A DNA stretch of 64,000 bases from Streptomyces sp. NBC_01235 (GCF_035989285.1 NZ_CP108513.1:9176001-9240000); one strand, 5' to 3'; shown: positions 16,124 to 26,525, numbered from the stretch's first letter. The notes: a model not told the origin generated them from the sequence alone. Numbers and translations: made by a program.

Positions 16124-18268
16124 TCATGAACCGCCCCCCAACAGGCCCGCCGCGCGCGCCCACCTGTACTTGGCGCCGAGCACCGCCACCGGCTTCTCGG
16201 TCGTGTACGGGTAGGCCACGACGCCCCGTTCGTAGAGGTACTGGCAGGCCTCCTCGACCTCCACGTCACCCGCCAGCGAAGCCACGACGGGCTTCTCCAT
16301 GCCGCGTTCGCGGAACTCGGCCACCACGCGCGCGGTGAGCTCCGCGAAGACCATCGGGGGAGTGACGATGGTGTGCCAGTAGCCGAGCACCAGCGCGTGG
16401 ATGCGCGGATCCTCCAGCCCCAGCCGGATCGTCGCCTCGTACGTCGACGGCGGCTCGCCCCCGGTGATGTCGACCGGGTTGCCCGCGGCCCCGAAGGGCG
16501 GGATGAACTCCCGGAACGCCGCGTCCAGGTCCGGCGGGATGTCCATCAGGGTGAGGCCGTTGTCGGTCACCGCGTCCGACAGCAGCACCCCGCTTCCGCC
16601 CGCGCCCGTGATGATCACGATGTTGTCCCCCTGCGGGGTGGGCAGCACCGGCAACGCGCGCGCGTACTCCAGCATGTCGTTCAGCCCGGGCGCCCTGATG
16701 ACGCCCGCCTGGCGCAGGATGTCGTCATAGACGGCGTCGTCGCCCGCCAGCGCCCCGGTGTGCGAGCCGGCCGCCTTCGCGCCCGCCGCCGTACGGCCCG
16801 CCTTCAGGACGACGACCGGCTTCTTCGGCACGGTCGCCCGCGCCGCCTCGACGAAGGCGCGGCCGTCCTTGAGGTCCTCCAGGTGCATCGCGATGCAGTC
16901 GGTGTGCGGGTCCTCGCCGAACCAGGTCAGCAGGTCGTCCTCGTCCAGGTCCGATTTGTTGCCGAGCCCCACGATCGCCGACACGCCCGTTTTCGTGGTG
17001 CGCGCGAAGCCCAGGATGGCCATCCCGATGCCACCGGACTGCGAGGTCAGCGCGACCCCGCCCCTGACGTCGTACGGGGTGCAGAACGTGGCGCACAGGT
17101 CCTGCCAGGTCGAGTAGTAGCCGTAGATGTTCGGCCCGAGCAGGCGGACGCCGTACCGCTCGGCGATCGCCACGATCTCGTCCTGGAGCGCGTGTTCCCC
17201 GGTCTCCGCGAAACCGGAGGGGATCAGGACGGCGTTGGGGATGTTCTTGCGTCCCACCTCCTCCAGGGCCGCGGCCACGAACTTGGCGGGTATCGCGAAG
17301 ACCGCCACATCCACCTCACCGGGAACGTCGGTGACACTCTTGTACGCCTTGCGGCCCAAGATGTCATCGGCCCTGGGGTTCACCGGATGGATGTCCCCGG
17401 CGAAACCGCCGTCGACGAGGTTGCGCATCACCGAGTTGCCGATCTTGCCCTGCTCGTTGGACGCACCGATCACGGCCACGGAACGCGGCTCCATCAGACG
17501 GCGCATCGAGGTGAGGATCTCCGCGCGCGTGTAGCGACGCCGCTCCTTGACAGGCGCGTCGGACAGGATCACGCGGATGTCCGCGGCGACCGCGCCCTGC
17601 GGCGTGGCGATCACCGGGTTGAGGTCCACCTCGGCGATCTCGGGGAACTCCGCGACCAGTTGGGACACCCGGCGGATCTGCTCGGCGACCGCCCACCGGT
17701 CCACGCCGGCCTGGCCGCGCACCCCGCGCAGGATCTCCGCCGACCGGATCGAGTCCAGCATGGACAGCGCCTCGTCGGCGTCCACCGGAGCCAGCCGGAA
17801 GGTGACGTCTTTCAGTACCTCGACGAGCACCCCGCCGAGCCCGAACGCCACGACCTTCCCGAACGTCGGATCGGTGACCGCCCCGACGATGACCTCCTGG
17901 CCCTGCGGCAGCAGCTCCTGAATCTGCACGCCCGCGATACGGGCCCCGGCGTTGTACGCGCGCGCGTTCTCGACGATCCGGTGGAAAGCCGCCCGTACGT
18001 CCGCCGCGCCCTCCACCCCGACGACCACTCCGCCGGCGTCGGTCTTGTGCAGGATGTCCGGTGAGACGATCTTCATCACGACGGGGCCGCCGAAGCGCGC
18101 CGCGTACGCGACGGCCTCCTCGACGTCGGTCGCCAGCTCCTCGCCCGGTACGGCGATCCCGTACGCGTCGGCGATCACCTTGCCCTCGGGCGCGGTGAGC
18201 GCGCTCCGCCCCTCGGCACGCACCGCGTCGAGCAGCGAACGCACCCTGAGCACCCGGTCCTCGGCCAT
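16124..18268 (-). CDS. NDP-forming acyl-CoA ligase (acetate-CoA ligase family, about 714 aa)
   Basis: The domain order is ATP-grasp first (residues about 15-240, with GGPVVMKIVSPDILHKTDAGGV and VAFGLGGVLVEVL), then CoA-binding Rossmann (SVAVIGASNEQGKIG, about 260), then the succinyl-CoA-ligase-like part (GLGNKSDLDEDDLL) including GSHTGALAG, whose His is the phosphorylated residue in the family. The start may be ATG 18268 or the adjoining GTG 18271, four or one bases from the formyl-CoA transferase stop. Family members make acyl-CoA from acid, CoA and ATP, giving ADP. In this oxalate operon it may prime oxalyl-CoA or act on formate; that is inference. Confidence 0.83.
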   Translation of the reverse strand: MAEDRVLRVRSLLDAVRAEGRSALTAPEGKVIADAYGIAVPGEELATDVEEAVAYAARFGGPVVMKIVSPDILHKTDAGGVVVGVEGAADVRAAFHRIVENARAYNAGARIAGVQIQELLPQGQEVIVGAVTDPTFGKVVAFGLGGVLVEVLKDVTFRLAPVDADEALSMLDSIRSAEILRGVRGQAGVDRWAVAEQIRRVSQLVAEFPEIAEVDLNPVIATPQGAVAADIRVILSDAPVKERRRYTRAEILTSMRRLMEPRSVAVIGASNEQGKIGNSVMRNLVDGGFAGDIHPVNPRADDILGRKAYKSVTDVPGEVDVAVFAIPAKFVAAALEEVGRKNIPNAVLIPSGFAETGEHALQDEIVAIAERYGVRLLGPNIYGYYSTWQDLCATFCTPYDVRGGVALTSQSGGIGMAILGFARTTKTGVSAIVGLGNKSDLDEDDLLTWFGEDPHTDCIAMHLEDLKDGRAFVEAARATVPKKPVVVLKAGRTAAGAKAAGSHTGALAGDDAVYDDILRQAGVIRAPGLNDMLEYARALPVLPTPQGDNIVIITGAGGSGVLLSDAVTDNGLTLMDIPPDLDAAFREFIPPFGAAGNPVDITGGEPPSTYEATIRLGLEDPRIHALVLGYWHTIVTPPMVFAELTARVVAEFRERGMEKPVVASLAGDVEVEEACQYLYERGVVAYPYTTEKPVAVLGAKYRWARAAGLLGGGS

Positions 18269-18272
18269 CACG

Positions 18273-19514
18273 TCAGATCACCCCGTTCGACTTGAGCAGG
18301 CGCAGCTCCTCGTCCCCGAGGCCGAGTTCGCCGATGTACACCTCTTCGTTGTGCTCGCCGAGCAGCGGTGAGCCGGTCACCTCGACGGGGGAGTCGGAGA
18401 GCTTCAGCGGGCTGCCCACAGTCACGAACTCGCCGCGCTGCGGGTGCGGTACGCGGACCACCATCTCGTTGGCGGCCAGCGACTCGTCCTCGATGATCTC
18501 CTTCGTGGACAGGATCGGCCCGCACGGGATGTTGTGGGCGTTGAGCCGCTCCAGCACCTCCCATTTGGGCAGGGCCGAGGACCACTCCTCGATCAGCTGG
18601 AACATCTTGTTCAGCTTGGGCAGCCGGGCCTGCGGCGTCGCCCACTCGGGGTCGTCGGCCAGCTCGGGCCTGCCGATGAGTTCGCTGAGCGGCTGCCAGC
18701 CGACGGGCTGCACGATGACGTACACGTAGTCGTTCGGCCCGCCCGGCGCGCACTTGACCGCCCAGCCGGGCTGGCCGCCGCCGGACGCGTTTCCTGACCG
18801 AGGAACCTCGTGGCCGAAGTCGTCGTTGGGGTATTCAGTGAGCGGCCCGTGTGCCAGGCGTTGCTGGTCCCGCAGTTTCACCCGGCACAGGTTGAGTACA
18901 GCGTGCTGCATGGCCACGTTGACCCGCTGACCGCGCCCGGTGTTCTCCCGCTGGTACAGCGCCGCGAGAATCCCCGCCACGGCGTGCACACCCGTCCCCG
19001 AGTCCCCGATCTGGGCCCCCGTCGCCAGCGGCGGCCCGTCCTCGAAACCGGTGGTCGACATCGACCCGCCCATGGCCTGCGCGACGACCTCGTACGCCTT
19101 GAAGTTGGTGTACGGGCCGTCCCCGAACCCCTTGATGGAGGCATAGACGATCCGCGGATTGATCTCCTGGATGCGGTCCCAGGTGAAGCCCATACGGTCG
19201 ACCGCGCCCGGTCCGAAGTTCTCGACCATGACGTCGCAGCGCCGGATCAGCTCGGTGAGGATCTCCTTGCCGCGTTCGGTCTTGGTGTTGAGGGTGATGC
19301 TCCGCTTGTTGCAGTTGAGCATCGTGAAGTAGAGGGAGTCGACGTCCGGGAGGTCGCGCAACTGCCCCCGCGTGATGTCACCGGAGGGCGCCTCCAGTTT
19401 GACGACGTCCGCGCCGAGCCAGGCGAGCAGTTGGGTCGCGGACGGGCCCGACTGGACGTGCGTCATGTCGAGGACGCGGATGCCTTCGAGAGCCTTGCCG
19501 GCCGTTCCTGTCAT
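18273..19514 (-). CDS. frc: Formyl-CoA:oxalate CoA-transferase (413 aa)
   Basis: This is a class III CoA transferase. The N-terminus [29 protein letters not shown] is followed by the catalytic Asp in [10 protein letters not shown] (about residue 171) and a glycine loop [12 protein letters not shown], both matching characterised Frc enzymes. It moves CoA from formyl-CoA to oxalate, giving oxalyl-CoA. GAGGTG sits six bases before the ATG at 19514; a GTG at 19523 is possible. It lies just after the oxalyl-CoA decarboxylase gene, whose product regenerates formyl-CoA, so the two form the oxalate cycle. Confidence 0.92.
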   Translation of the reverse strand: MTGTAGKALEGIRVLDMTHVQSGPSATQLLAWLGADVVKLEAPSGDITRGQLRDLPDVDSLYFTMLNCNKRSITLNTKTERGKEILTELIRRCDVMVENFGPGAVDRMGFTWDRIQEINPRIVYASIKGFGDGPYTNFKAYEVVAQAMGGSMSTTGFEDGPPLATGAQIGDSGTGVHAVAGILAALYQRENTGRGQRVNVAMQHAVLNLCRVKLRDQQRLAHGPLTEYPNDDFGHEVPRSGNASGGGQPGWAVKCAPGGPNDYVYVIVQPVGWQPLSELIGRPELADDPEWATPQARLPKLNKMFQLIEEWSSALPKWEVLERLNAHNIPCGPILSTKEIIEDESLAANEMVVRVPHPQRGEFVTVGSPLKLSDSPVEVTGSPLLGEHNEEVYIGELGLGDEELRLLKSNGVI

Positions 19515-19524
19515 CGGGGGCACC

Positions 19525-21207
19525 TCACTTGTACATCGTCTGGTTCATCGTTCCCGGGGCGTACGCGTCCGGGTCGACCCAGACGTTGATCAGGGAGGGC
19601 TTCCCGGACTCGCGGGCGCGCCTGAGCGCAGGGCCGATGTCGGTGGGGTCGCGCACCTCCTCGCCGTAACCGCCCAGCATCTGCGCGAACTTGTCGTAGT
19701 GGACGTCACCGAGGGTGTTGCCGACCCGCTCGCGCTCCGGACCGTACTTGGCTGCCTGGCCGTAACGGATCTGGTTCATGGAGGAGTTGTTGCCGACGAT
19801 GCCGACGAACGGCAGGTCGTAGCGGACGAGGGTCTCGAAGTCCCAGCCGGTGAGGGAGAACGCCCCGTCGCCGAAGAGGGCGACGACCTCCTTGTCGGGC
19901 CGGGCCTGCTTGGCGGCGAGGACGAAGGGGACGCCGACGCCGAGGGTGCCGAGCGGGCCCGGGTCCATCCAGTGGCCCGGTGACTTTGGCTGCACGACCT
20001 GCCCGGAGAAGGTGACGATGTCGCCGCCGTCACCGATGTAGATCGAGTCCTCCGTGAGAAAGTCGTTGATCTCGCTGACCAGCCTGTAGGGGTGGATGGG
20101 GGAGGCGTCCGAGCGCAGCTGCGGCAGCCGCTTCTCGAGGGCTGCCTGCTCGGCGGCGCGCAGCTCGTCGAGCCACTCCTTGCGCTTCGACGCGCCCCCG
20201 TTGACGCGCCCGGAGGCGGCCTCGGTCACCGACTTCAGCACCAGCCCGGCGTCGCCCACGAGCCCGAGGTCGATGTCGCGGTTCTTGCCGACCGTGCGGT
20301 AGTCGAGGTCGATCTGCACGACGGTCGCGTCCGGCGACAGCCGCTTGCCGTAGCCCATCCGGAAGTCGAAGGGCGTGCCGACGATCACGATGACGTCGGC
20401 GCCTGAGAAGGCGTACCGGCGTGACAGCTGGAAGTGGTGCGGGTCGCCGGGAGGCAGGGTGCCGCGGCCGGCGCCGTTCATGTACGCCGGGACGTTCAGC
20501 GTGCGCACCAGCTCGACGGCCGCTTCCGTGCCCCGGGTCGTCCACACCTGGCTGCCCAGCAGGATGGCGGGCTTCTCGGCGTGCACCAGCAGGTCGGCGA
20601 GCTTCTCGACGGCCTCGGGGTCGCCGGCCGAGCGGGTGGAGGCGCGGTAGGCACCGGGCCTCGGCACGCGGGCCTTCGCCGTCGCCACCTTGGCGTCGAG
20701 GACGTCGCGCGGGATCTCCAGGAAGGAGGGGCCGGGCGCGCCGTGGTAGCACTCGCGGAACGCCATCGACACCATGTCCGCAGCCCGAGCCGTGTCCGGC
20801 ACGGCCGCCGCGAACTTGGTGATCGGCGTCATCATGTCGACGTGCGGCAGGTCCTGCAGGGACCCCATCTTGTGCTGGGTGAGCGCGCCCTGGCCGCCGA
20901 TCAGCAGCATCGGGGACTCCGCGCGGAAGGCGTTGGCGACACCGGTGACGGCGTCGGTGGTGCCGGGGCCCGCGGTGACGACAGCGCAGCCGGGCCTGCC
21001 GGTGATGCGCGCGTAGCCGTCGGCGGCGTGGGCGGCGACCTGTTCGTGGCGTACGTCGACGACTTCTATGCCCTCGTCGACGCAGCCGTCGTAGATGTCG
21101 ATGATGTGGCCGCCGCACAAGGTGTAGATGCGGTCGACCCCCTCTGCCTTCAGCGCCTTGGCAACGAGATGACCACCGGAAATCACGTCCTGGGTGTCGT
21201 CGGGCAT
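19525..21207 (-). CDS. oxc: Oxalyl-CoA decarboxylase (560 aa)
   Basis: A thiamine-diphosphate enzyme of normal length. The N-terminal domain has [21 protein letters not shown] with the activating Glu. The C-terminal ThDP site runs [18 protein letters not shown] to [11 protein letters not shown] (the GDG-NN motif). The central [13 protein letters not shown] region fits the acetolactate-synthase-like superfamily, and neighbouring formyl-CoA transferase and OFA transporter genes point to oxalyl-CoA as substrate, giving formyl-CoA and CO2. The ATG at 21207 is 53 bases from a palindromic operator shared with sucC. Cytosolic, no signal. Confidence 0.9.
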   Translation of the reverse strand: MPDDTQDVISGGHLVAKALKAEGVDRIYTLCGGHIIDIYDGCVDEGIEVVDVRHEQVAAHAADGYARITGRPGCAVVTAGPGTTDAVTGVANAFRAESPMLLIGGQGALTQHKMGSLQDLPHVDMMTPITKFAAAVPDTARAADMVSMAFRECYHGAPGPSFLEIPRDVLDAKVATAKARVPRPGAYRASTRSAGDPEAVEKLADLLVHAEKPAILLGSQVWTTRGTEAAVELVRTLNVPAYMNGAGRGTLPPGDPHHFQLSRRYAFSGADVIVIVGTPFDFRMGYGKRLSPDATVVQIDLDYRTVGKNRDIDLGLVGDAGLVLKSVTEAASGRVNGGASKRKEWLDELRAAEQAALEKRLPQLRSDASPIHPYRLVSEINDFLTEDSIYIGDGGDIVTFSGQVVQPKSPGHWMDPGPLGTLGVGVPFVLAAKQARPDKEVVALFGDGAFSLTGWDFETLVRYDLPFVGIVGNNSSMNQIRYGQAAKYGPERERVGNTLGDVHYDKFAQMLGGYGEEVRDPTDIGPALRRARESGKPSLINVWVDPDAYAPGTMNQTMYK

Positions 21208-21259
21208 GGCGAAGTCCTGTCCCTTCGTAGGGGGATGGGATGCAGTCGTCGGTACATTG

Positions 21260-21283
21260 CATACAGTCGACGAATACTGTATG
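21260..21283. promoter_or_regulatory. Palindromic operator between oxc and sucC
   Basis: CATACAGT (21260-21267) and ACTGTATG (21276-21283) are exact inverted arms around an eight-base spacer, in the AT-richer stretch between the divergent genes. TACAGT/ACTGTA half-sites are common for GntR-family (FCD) repressors; no such gene adjoins, so the regulator is inferred. Confidence 0.65.
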
Positions 21284-21396
21284 AAGCTTGTTATCCCGCA
21301 TCCGATGGGTGGTGTCCAGGGGGCGTGCGGCACTTTCGGTCATCGGAGTTCGGCCTCGCGATGACTTCGGCTTTGACTTCGCAGACGGGAGCCGAG

Positions 21397-22527
21397 ATGG
21401 ACCTGTACGAACACCAGGCAAGGGAACTCTTCGAGGAACACGGCATCTTGGTGCCGAGGGCCGAAGTGGCCGACTCGCCCAAGGAGGCGCGCGAGATCGC
21501 TCGCCGGCTCGGTGGGCGGGTGGTGGTGAAGGCCCAGGTCAAGACGGGTGGCCGAGGCAAGGTGGGTGGCGTCAAGCTCGCCGCAGATCCGGCCGCAGCC
21601 GAGTTGACGGCACGTCGGATGCTCGGCATGGACATCAAGGGGCACCCGGTCGGCGCGGTGATGCTGGCCCAACCCGTGGACATCGAGGCGGAGTTCTACG
21701 TCTCCTATGTGCTGGACCGCGCGGCCGGCCGTTTCCTCGCGATGGCCTCCGCCGAGGGCGGTACGGAGATCGAGGAGGTCGCCGCCACCAGGCCCGAGGC
21801 GGTTGCCCGGATCCCCGTCGATCCGGCAGAGGGCGTCACCTCGGCCAAGGCCGTCGAGATCGTCGAGGCTGCCGGACTGCCGTCGCAGACCGTGGACGTC
21901 CTGGTCCGGCTGTGGCAGGTGCTGATCCGGGAGGACGCCCTCCTGGTCGAGGTCAACCCGCTCGTGCGCACCCGGCAGGGACAGATCCTCGCCCTCGACG
22001 GCAAGGTCACCCTCGACGACAACGCGTCCTTTCGGCAAAACCGTTGGGGCATGGAGAGCGCGGAGCAGGGCGACGCGCTGGAGGCGGCGGCCGCGGCCAA
22101 GGGCCTCAACTACGTGAAACTGGACGGCGAGGTCGGCATCATCGGCAACGGCGCCGGACTCGTCATGTCGACCCTCGACGTGGTCGCCGGCTGCGGCGCC
22201 CGCCCCGCCGACTTCCTCGACATCGGCGGCGGGGCGTCGGCCCAGATCATGTCCGACGGTCTGTCGGTCATCCTCTCCGACCCCGCCGTGAAGTCGGTCT
22301 TCGTCAACGTCTTCGGCGGTATCACCGCGTGCGACGCGGTCGCCGAGGGCATCGTGCGCGCGCTGGACACCGTACGGCTGACCAAACCGCTCGTCGTCCG
22401 CCTCGACGGCAACAACGCGGCCCGGGGGCGCGCGATCCTCGACGAGTGCCGGCATCCCCTGGTCCAGCAGGCCACCACCATGGACGGCGCCGCCCGCCGC
22501 GCCGCCGAACTCGCCACCGCAGCCTGA
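21397..22527 (+). CDS. sucC: Succinate-CoA ligase beta subunit, accessory copy (376 aa)
   Basis: The start [17 protein letters not shown] is the canonical SucC N-terminus, with GGGAG about six bases before the ATG. The ATP-grasp parts include [19 protein letters not shown] and [27 protein letters not shown] segment and the phosphohistidine-facing loop [11 protein letters not shown] follow. It pairs with sucD 17 bp downstream. Placement beside oxalate genes suggests a specialised copy for dicarboxylate or formyl/oxalyl CoA balance, separate from the citric acid cycle genes; that is inferred from context. Confidence 0.92.
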   Translation: MDLYEHQARELFEEHGILVPRAEVADSPKEAREIARRLGGRVVVKAQVKTGGRGKVGGVKLAADPAAAELTARRMLGMDIKGHPVGAVMLAQPVDIEAEFYVSYVLDRAAGRFLAMASAEGGTEIEEVAATRPEAVARIPVDPAEGVTSAKAVEIVEAAGLPSQTVDVLVRLWQVLIREDALLVEVNPLVRTRQGQILALDGKVTLDDNASFRQNRWGMESAEQGDALEAAAAAKGLNYVKLDGEVGIIGNGAGLVMSTLDVVAGCGARPADFLDIGGGASAQIMSDGLSVILSDPAVKSVFVNVFGGITACDAVAEGIVRALDTVRLTKPLVVRLDGNNAARGRAILDECRHPLVQQATTMDGAARRAAELATAA

Positions 22528-22544
22528 GGAGAGAGAGCGACACC

Positions 22545-23429
22545 ATGGCCATCTACCTCACCAAGGAGAGCAAGGTCCTCGTCCAGGGCATGACCGGCGG
22601 CGAGGGCATGAAGCACACCCGGCGCATGCTCGCGGCCGGCACGAACGTCGTCGGTGGCGTCAACCCGCGCAAGGCGGGCCGGACCGTCGACTTCGACGAG
22701 CGGGCGGTGCCCGTCTTCGGGTCGGTTGCCGACGGTATGCAGTCGACCGGCGCCGACGTCACCGTCGTCTTCGTACCGCCCGCCTTCGCCAAGGCCGCCG
22801 TCATCGAGGCCGCCGACGCCGGGATCGGCCTCACCGTTGTCATCACCGAGGGCATACCGGTCCACGACTCGGTCGCCTTCACCGCCCACGCGGCGGCCCG
22901 CGGGACACGCGTCATCGGGCCCAACTGCCCCGGCCTGATCACCCCCGGCCAGTCCAACGCGGGCATCATCCCGGCCGACATCACCAAGCCGGGCCGCATC
23001 GGCCTGGTCTCCAAGTCCGGCACGCTCACCTACCAACTCATGTACGAGCTGCGCGACATCGGCTTCTCGACCTGTGTCGGCATCGGCGGCGACCCGGTAG
23101 TCGGCACCACTCACATCGACTGCCTGGCCGCCTTCGAGGCGGACCCCGACACCGAACTCGTCGTCCTCATCGGCGAGATCGGCGGCGACGCGGAGGAGCG
23201 GGCCGCCGCCTACATCCGCGAGCACGTCACCAAGCCCGTCGTCGGCTACATCGCCGGCTTCACCGCGCCCGAGGGCAGGACCATGGGGCACGCGGGAGCG
23301 ATCGTGTCCGGTTCCTCGGGGACCGCGCAGGCCAAGAAGGAAGCGTTGGAGGCGGCGGGGGTACGGGTGGGCGCGACGCCCACCGAGACCGCGCGGTTCG
23401 CGCTCGCCGTACTGGAAGAAGGGGCGTGA
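22545..23429 (+). CDS. sucD: Succinate-CoA ligase alpha subunit, accessory copy (294 aa)
   Basis: The protein starts [21 protein letters not shown] with the CoA-binding Rossmann segment. It continues [11 protein letters not shown] and ends with the active-site loop [19 protein letters not shown], whose His is phosphorylated during catalysis. GGAGAGAGAG precedes the ATG. With sucC it makes the complete heteromeric enzyme converting an acyl-CoA and ADP/GDP plus phosphate to acid, CoA and NTP, or the reverse. The stop codon lies inside the first of two palindromes described next. Confidence 0.92.
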   Translation: MAIYLTKESKVLVQGMTGGEGMKHTRRMLAAGTNVVGGVNPRKAGRTVDFDERAVPVFGSVADGMQSTGADVTVVFVPPAFAKAAVIEAADAGIGLTVVITEGIPVHDSVAFTAHAAARGTRVIGPNCPGLITPGQSNAGIIPADITKPGRIGLVSKSGTLTYQLMYELRDIGFSTCVGIGGDPVVGTTHIDCLAAFEADPDTELVVLIGEIGGDAEERAAAYIREHVTKPVVGYIAGFTAPEGRTMGHAGAIVSGSSGTAQAKKEALEAAGVRVGATPTETARFALAVLEEGA

Positions 23430-23456
23430 CGTCACCCACAGGTGACGTGACGTCAC
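23426..23456. promoter_or_regulatory. Twin GTGACGTCAC palindromes before the aldehyde dehydrogenase gene
   Basis: Two exact 10-bp palindromes GTGACGTCAC occupy 23426-23435 and 23447-23456, centres 21 bp apart, about two helical turns. Between them GTCACC and GGTGAC are also inverted. The first overlaps the sucD stop. The arrangement suits a cooperatively bound dimeric regulator controlling the downstream gene. Confidence 0.55.
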
Positions 23457-23542
23457 ATCTCGGAACCGCCGTGTCCCGCCGGCGTGCTCCGGCGCCCTGC
23501 ACCATCCCGCCCCCGACCGTGCACCGAGAGCGGAGCAGCCCG

Positions 23543-25084
23543 ATGGCAACCACCCTCACCCTCAAATCAGGCACCTCCTGGCCCGACGCCTGGCGGCGAT
23601 GCCTCACGGTCGCCCCGGAGGCCTTCCGTGACGACCGTGTCCTCAACCTCTGGAACGCCTCCTGGCAGGCTGACGGCCGTGCGCTTCCGGCCACCAGCCC
23701 GGTGGACGGCAGTCCGATCGCCGGCCCGCCCCGACTGGACCGGGTCACCGCCCACCGAGCCGTCCGCGCCTGTCTGGACCAGCACCGCGCCTGGCGGCAC
23801 GTCCCGCTGGCGGAACGCCGTGCCCGTATCGCCGCCACCCTCGACGCCCTCGCCGAACACCGGGAACTCCTCGCCCTCCTCCTCGTCTGGGAGATCGGCA
23901 AGCCCTGGCGGCTCGCGCGGGCCGATGTGGACCGGGCCGTCGACGGTGTGCGCTGGTACGTCGACGGCATCGAACCCATGCTGAACGGACGGGCCCCGCT
24001 GGACGGCCCGGTCTCCAACATCGCGAGCTGGAACTACCCGATGAGCGTGCTCGTTCACGCATTGCTGGTACAGGCACTGGCAGGCAACGCGGTCATCGCC
24101 AAGACCCCGACCGACGGCGGCGTCGCCTGTCTGACCCTGGCCTGCGCGCTCGCCGCACGCGAGGGTGTCCCCGTCACCCTGGTCAGCGGCAGCGGGGGAG
24201 AGCTGTCCCAGGCGCTCGTGCGGGCGCCCGAGATCGGCTGCGTCTCCTTCGTCGGCGGCCGCGACACCGGCGCCGCGGTGGCCACAGCCGTCGCCGACCT
24301 CGGAAAACGACACGTACTCGAACAGGAAGGGCTCAACACCTGGGGCATCTGGAACCACTCGGACTGGGACACCTTCGCCGCGGTCGTCCCCAAGCTCTTC
24401 GACTACGGCAAGCAACGCTGCACGGCGTACCCGCGATTCGTCGTCCAGCGCGCGCTGTTCGACGAGTTCCTGGCGGCGTACCTCCCGGCGGTGCGCACGC
24501 TGACGCTCGGACATCCGCTGGCCGTCGAGAAGCGTGACGATCCCTACCCGCGGCTGGACTTCGGGCCGGTGATCAACGCGGCCAAGGCCAAGGAACTCAA
24601 CGACCAGGTCGCCGAGGCCGTCGACCGGGGCGCGGTCCCGCTGCACCGCGGCAGTCCGGCCGACGCCCGGTTCCTGCCCGGCCAGGACACCTCGGCGTAC
24701 GTCCAGCCGGTCACGTTGCTGGGCCCGCCGCCGTCCTCGCCGCTGCACCACGCGGAGCCTTTCGGCCCGGTCGACACCATCGTCCTGGTCGACACGGAGG
24801 CGGAGCTGCTGGCCGCCATGAACGCGTCCAACGGCGCGCTCGTCGCCACCCTGTCCACGGACGACCGAGCCACCTACGACCGACTGGCCCCGCAGATCCG
24901 CGCGTTCAAGGTCGGCCACGGCACGCCCCGCTCCCGCGGCGACCGCGACGAGCTCTTCGGTGGCTTCGGTGCGTCCTGGCGGGGCGCGTTCGTCGGCGGG
25001 GACCTGCTGGTGCGTGCGGTGACACATGGGCCGACGGGGGAGCGCCTGCCCGGAAACTTTCCGGAGTACCAGCTGATGCCCTGA
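23543..25084 (+). CDS. Aldehyde dehydrogenase family protein (513 aa)
   Basis: NAD(P)-binding and catalytic segments are present: SNIASWNYPMSVLVHALLVQ, NAVIAKTPTDGG, SFVGGRDTGAAVATAVADLG, the Glu region VLEQEGLNTWG and the nucleophile Cys293 in GKQRCTAYPR. The usual ELGGK element is altered to EQEGL, placing it in a divergent branch. The ATG follows CGGAGCAGCC. An in-frame upstream start at 23426 would translate the palindromes and is unlikely. It follows the oxalate/sucCD block on the same strand and could handle a C1-C2 aldehyde such as glyoxylate or formyl derivatives, but nothing in the sequence fixes this. Confidence 0.85.
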   Translation: MATTLTLKSGTSWPDAWRRCLTVAPEAFRDDRVLNLWNASWQADGRALPATSPVDGSPIAGPPRLDRVTAHRAVRACLDQHRAWRHVPLAERRARIAATLDALAEHRELLALLLVWEIGKPWRLARADVDRAVDGVRWYVDGIEPMLNGRAPLDGPVSNIASWNYPMSVLVHALLVQALAGNAVIAKTPTDGGVACLTLACALAAREGVPVTLVSGSGGELSQALVRAPEIGCVSFVGGRDTGAAVATAVADLGKRHVLEQEGLNTWGIWNHSDWDTFAAVVPKLFDYGKQRCTAYPRFVVQRALFDEFLAAYLPAVRTLTLGHPLAVEKRDDPYPRLDFGPVINAAKAKELNDQVAEAVDRGAVPLHRGSPADARFLPGQDTSAYVQPVTLLGPPPSSPLHHAEPFGPVDTIVLVDTEAELLAAMNASNGALVATLSTDDRATYDRLAPQIRAFKVGHGTPRSRGDRDELFGGFGASWRGAFVGGDLLVRAVTHGPTGERLPGNFPEYQLMP

Positions 25085-25980
25085 CCACCCGCCGGACGAC
25101 CGGCCGAAGCCGCGACGGCATCTCGGTGGGGCGGTCGACCGGTGTGGTGGGGCCCGTCGGTCGGCTGCTCGGCCCGGTGCGATGACGGCACCTCCGTCGG
25201 TTGGTCGGCGGGTGTGGTGAGGGCACCTCCGTCGGCTGCTCGGTCGGCGTTCTCGCGGCACATCGGTCGGCATCGTAGGCGGCGAACGCCGGGTTGGGCC
25301 CCACGATCCCGCCCGGGCCCGGCGACTGACGGGTGCCGCCCCACGCCGAGGCCCAGCACGAGTCGCCGCCCGAGATCACGACGACCGTGGACGCCGCCCT
25401 GCCCAGGACCGCGGGCGGGCGGCGGCCCCGGTTGCCGGTCGTCGGCAGACCCGGCCGAAGCCGCTCGGTCGGGGCGGCCGGTGCGCAGCGCGGCGTCCAG
25501 CCCTCGTGAAGCCTGCCTGTCGTTCGGACCGGCGACCGGGAGGGAGGGTGATCTCGATGCCGAAGCGCCCAGTGATCGAGAAGCTCGGACCGTGCCCCAT
25601 GGGGTGCCGGCCCGGCTACCTCCTCAAGCGCGCACACCGAGTCGCCCGGCCACCCCGGACTGCGACAGTGTTTCGTCATCCGTTTCGCCATCGGCGAGTG
25701 CGACCGGAACCGCCGGCTCACGGCCCGCCCCACGATGGTGTCGCTCATCGAGGGTCTGGAGGACCAGGGCCTCATGGACGGCGGCGCACCCCCGCGGGAC
25801 CGCCGCCGGAAGGGCGAGGAGGCGGAAGGGTGATCTCACGGTCACCTGGCGTGAGGTGCCTGCGGCGGCGCCCCTGCCACCCGCGCGGCCAGCGGATATG
25901 CAGGTGAAACGCACTCCGAAAGCTTGGTATTGTTGTCCATGTCGCCGCGGGGAACGCTCCCGTACGGCGGCAGACACCTG
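25085..25980. other. Gene-poor 0.9 kb before tRNA-Leu
   Basis: No convincing gene. Positions about 25120-25270 hold imperfect direct repeats built on GGCACCTCCGTCGG and TCGGTCGG. From about 25626 to 25833 one plus frame reads smoothly (IRFAIGECDRNRR, then PTMVSLIEGLEDQGLMDGG, stop at 25831) but has no start or ribosome site, so it may be the tail of a lost gene. The last ~60 bases lead into the tRNA and presumably hold its promoter. Confidence 0.5.
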
Positions 25981-26065
25981 GTCCGGGTGGCGGAATGGCA
26001 GACGCGCTAGCTTGAGGTGCTAGTGCCCTTTATCGGGCGTGGGGGTTCAAGTCCCCCCTCGGACA
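25981..26065 (+). tRNA. tRNA-Leu (anticodon GAG)
   Basis: An 85-base class II tRNA. The acceptor arm GTCCGGG pairs with CTCGGAC (one G-U), discriminator A. The anticodon stem CTAGC/GCTAG encloses TTGAGGT, giving anticodon GAG at 26014-26016. The variable arm GCCCTTTATCGGGC and T arm GGGGGTTCAAGTCCCCC are intact. CCA is not encoded. It reads CUC/CUU codons. Confidence 0.97.
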
Positions 26066-26112
26066 CTCTCACCCTCCGTATCGATCGGATTTCGCTCGGT
26101 GATGGATCGATG

Positions 26113-26152
26113 CCCGCATTCGGCGTTCCGCCGGGTGCGGGTTTTGTTGTTT
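26113..26152 (+). terminator. Terminator after tRNA-Leu
   Basis: Arms 26113-26125 and 26129-26141 pair over 13 bases with two G-T positions and a three-base loop, followed at once by TTTTGTTGTTT. This is one of few T-rich terminators in the window. Confidence 0.85.
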
Positions 26153-26525
26153 GCGTATCCATTGCCTCCCGAATGTCGCGGAAGCCCGTTTATCGGTTGT
26201 CCTGTCACCCCCGCCCAGCGCCCCTGTCGCGGGGTCTCTTCCCGGTCTCTCACCGATCTCTCACCGCCCTCTCGCAGACGAGGTCGGGAGGTTTGACTGA
26301 CGGTTCGTCAATGTTCATCTCTGTCCCCGTATTGGCGGTCTGTAACCCGTTCCTGTGGTGATACGATCACGCTCGCTTGTAGAGCGGGCGGATGGGTGCA
26401 AGACGACATCTCCGACTACGGGGACAGTCCGGGCGGCCACCCCGGTGCGGGCGGTCCGCCGGTCCACCCGCATTGACGGGAATTCAGCTACTGGCCGTCA
26501 GTCGAGGCCGCCTGAAGAGAGTCTT
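26153..26525 (+). promoter_or_regulatory. Upstream region of the conservon
   Basis: About 370 non-coding bases of lower GC content. A short perfect palindrome GTGAT-ACG-ATCAC lies at 26358-26370, and GC-rich inverted segments around 26425-26475 could fold in the transcript. AGAGAG about seven bases before the cvnA ATG is the likely ribosome site. No promoter can be assigned with confidence. Confidence 0.4.

Noticed and set aside
23543..25084. Alpha-ketoglutarate semialdehyde dehydrogenase completing hydroxyproline catabolism
   Set aside because: It is 7 kb away on the opposite strand beside oxalate genes, and its altered ELGG element does not match that group.
25981..26065. tRNA-Leu as integration site of a mobile element
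   Set aside because: No integrase adjoins and I found no second copy of the tRNA 3' end nearby; the broken recombinase is 26 kb away.
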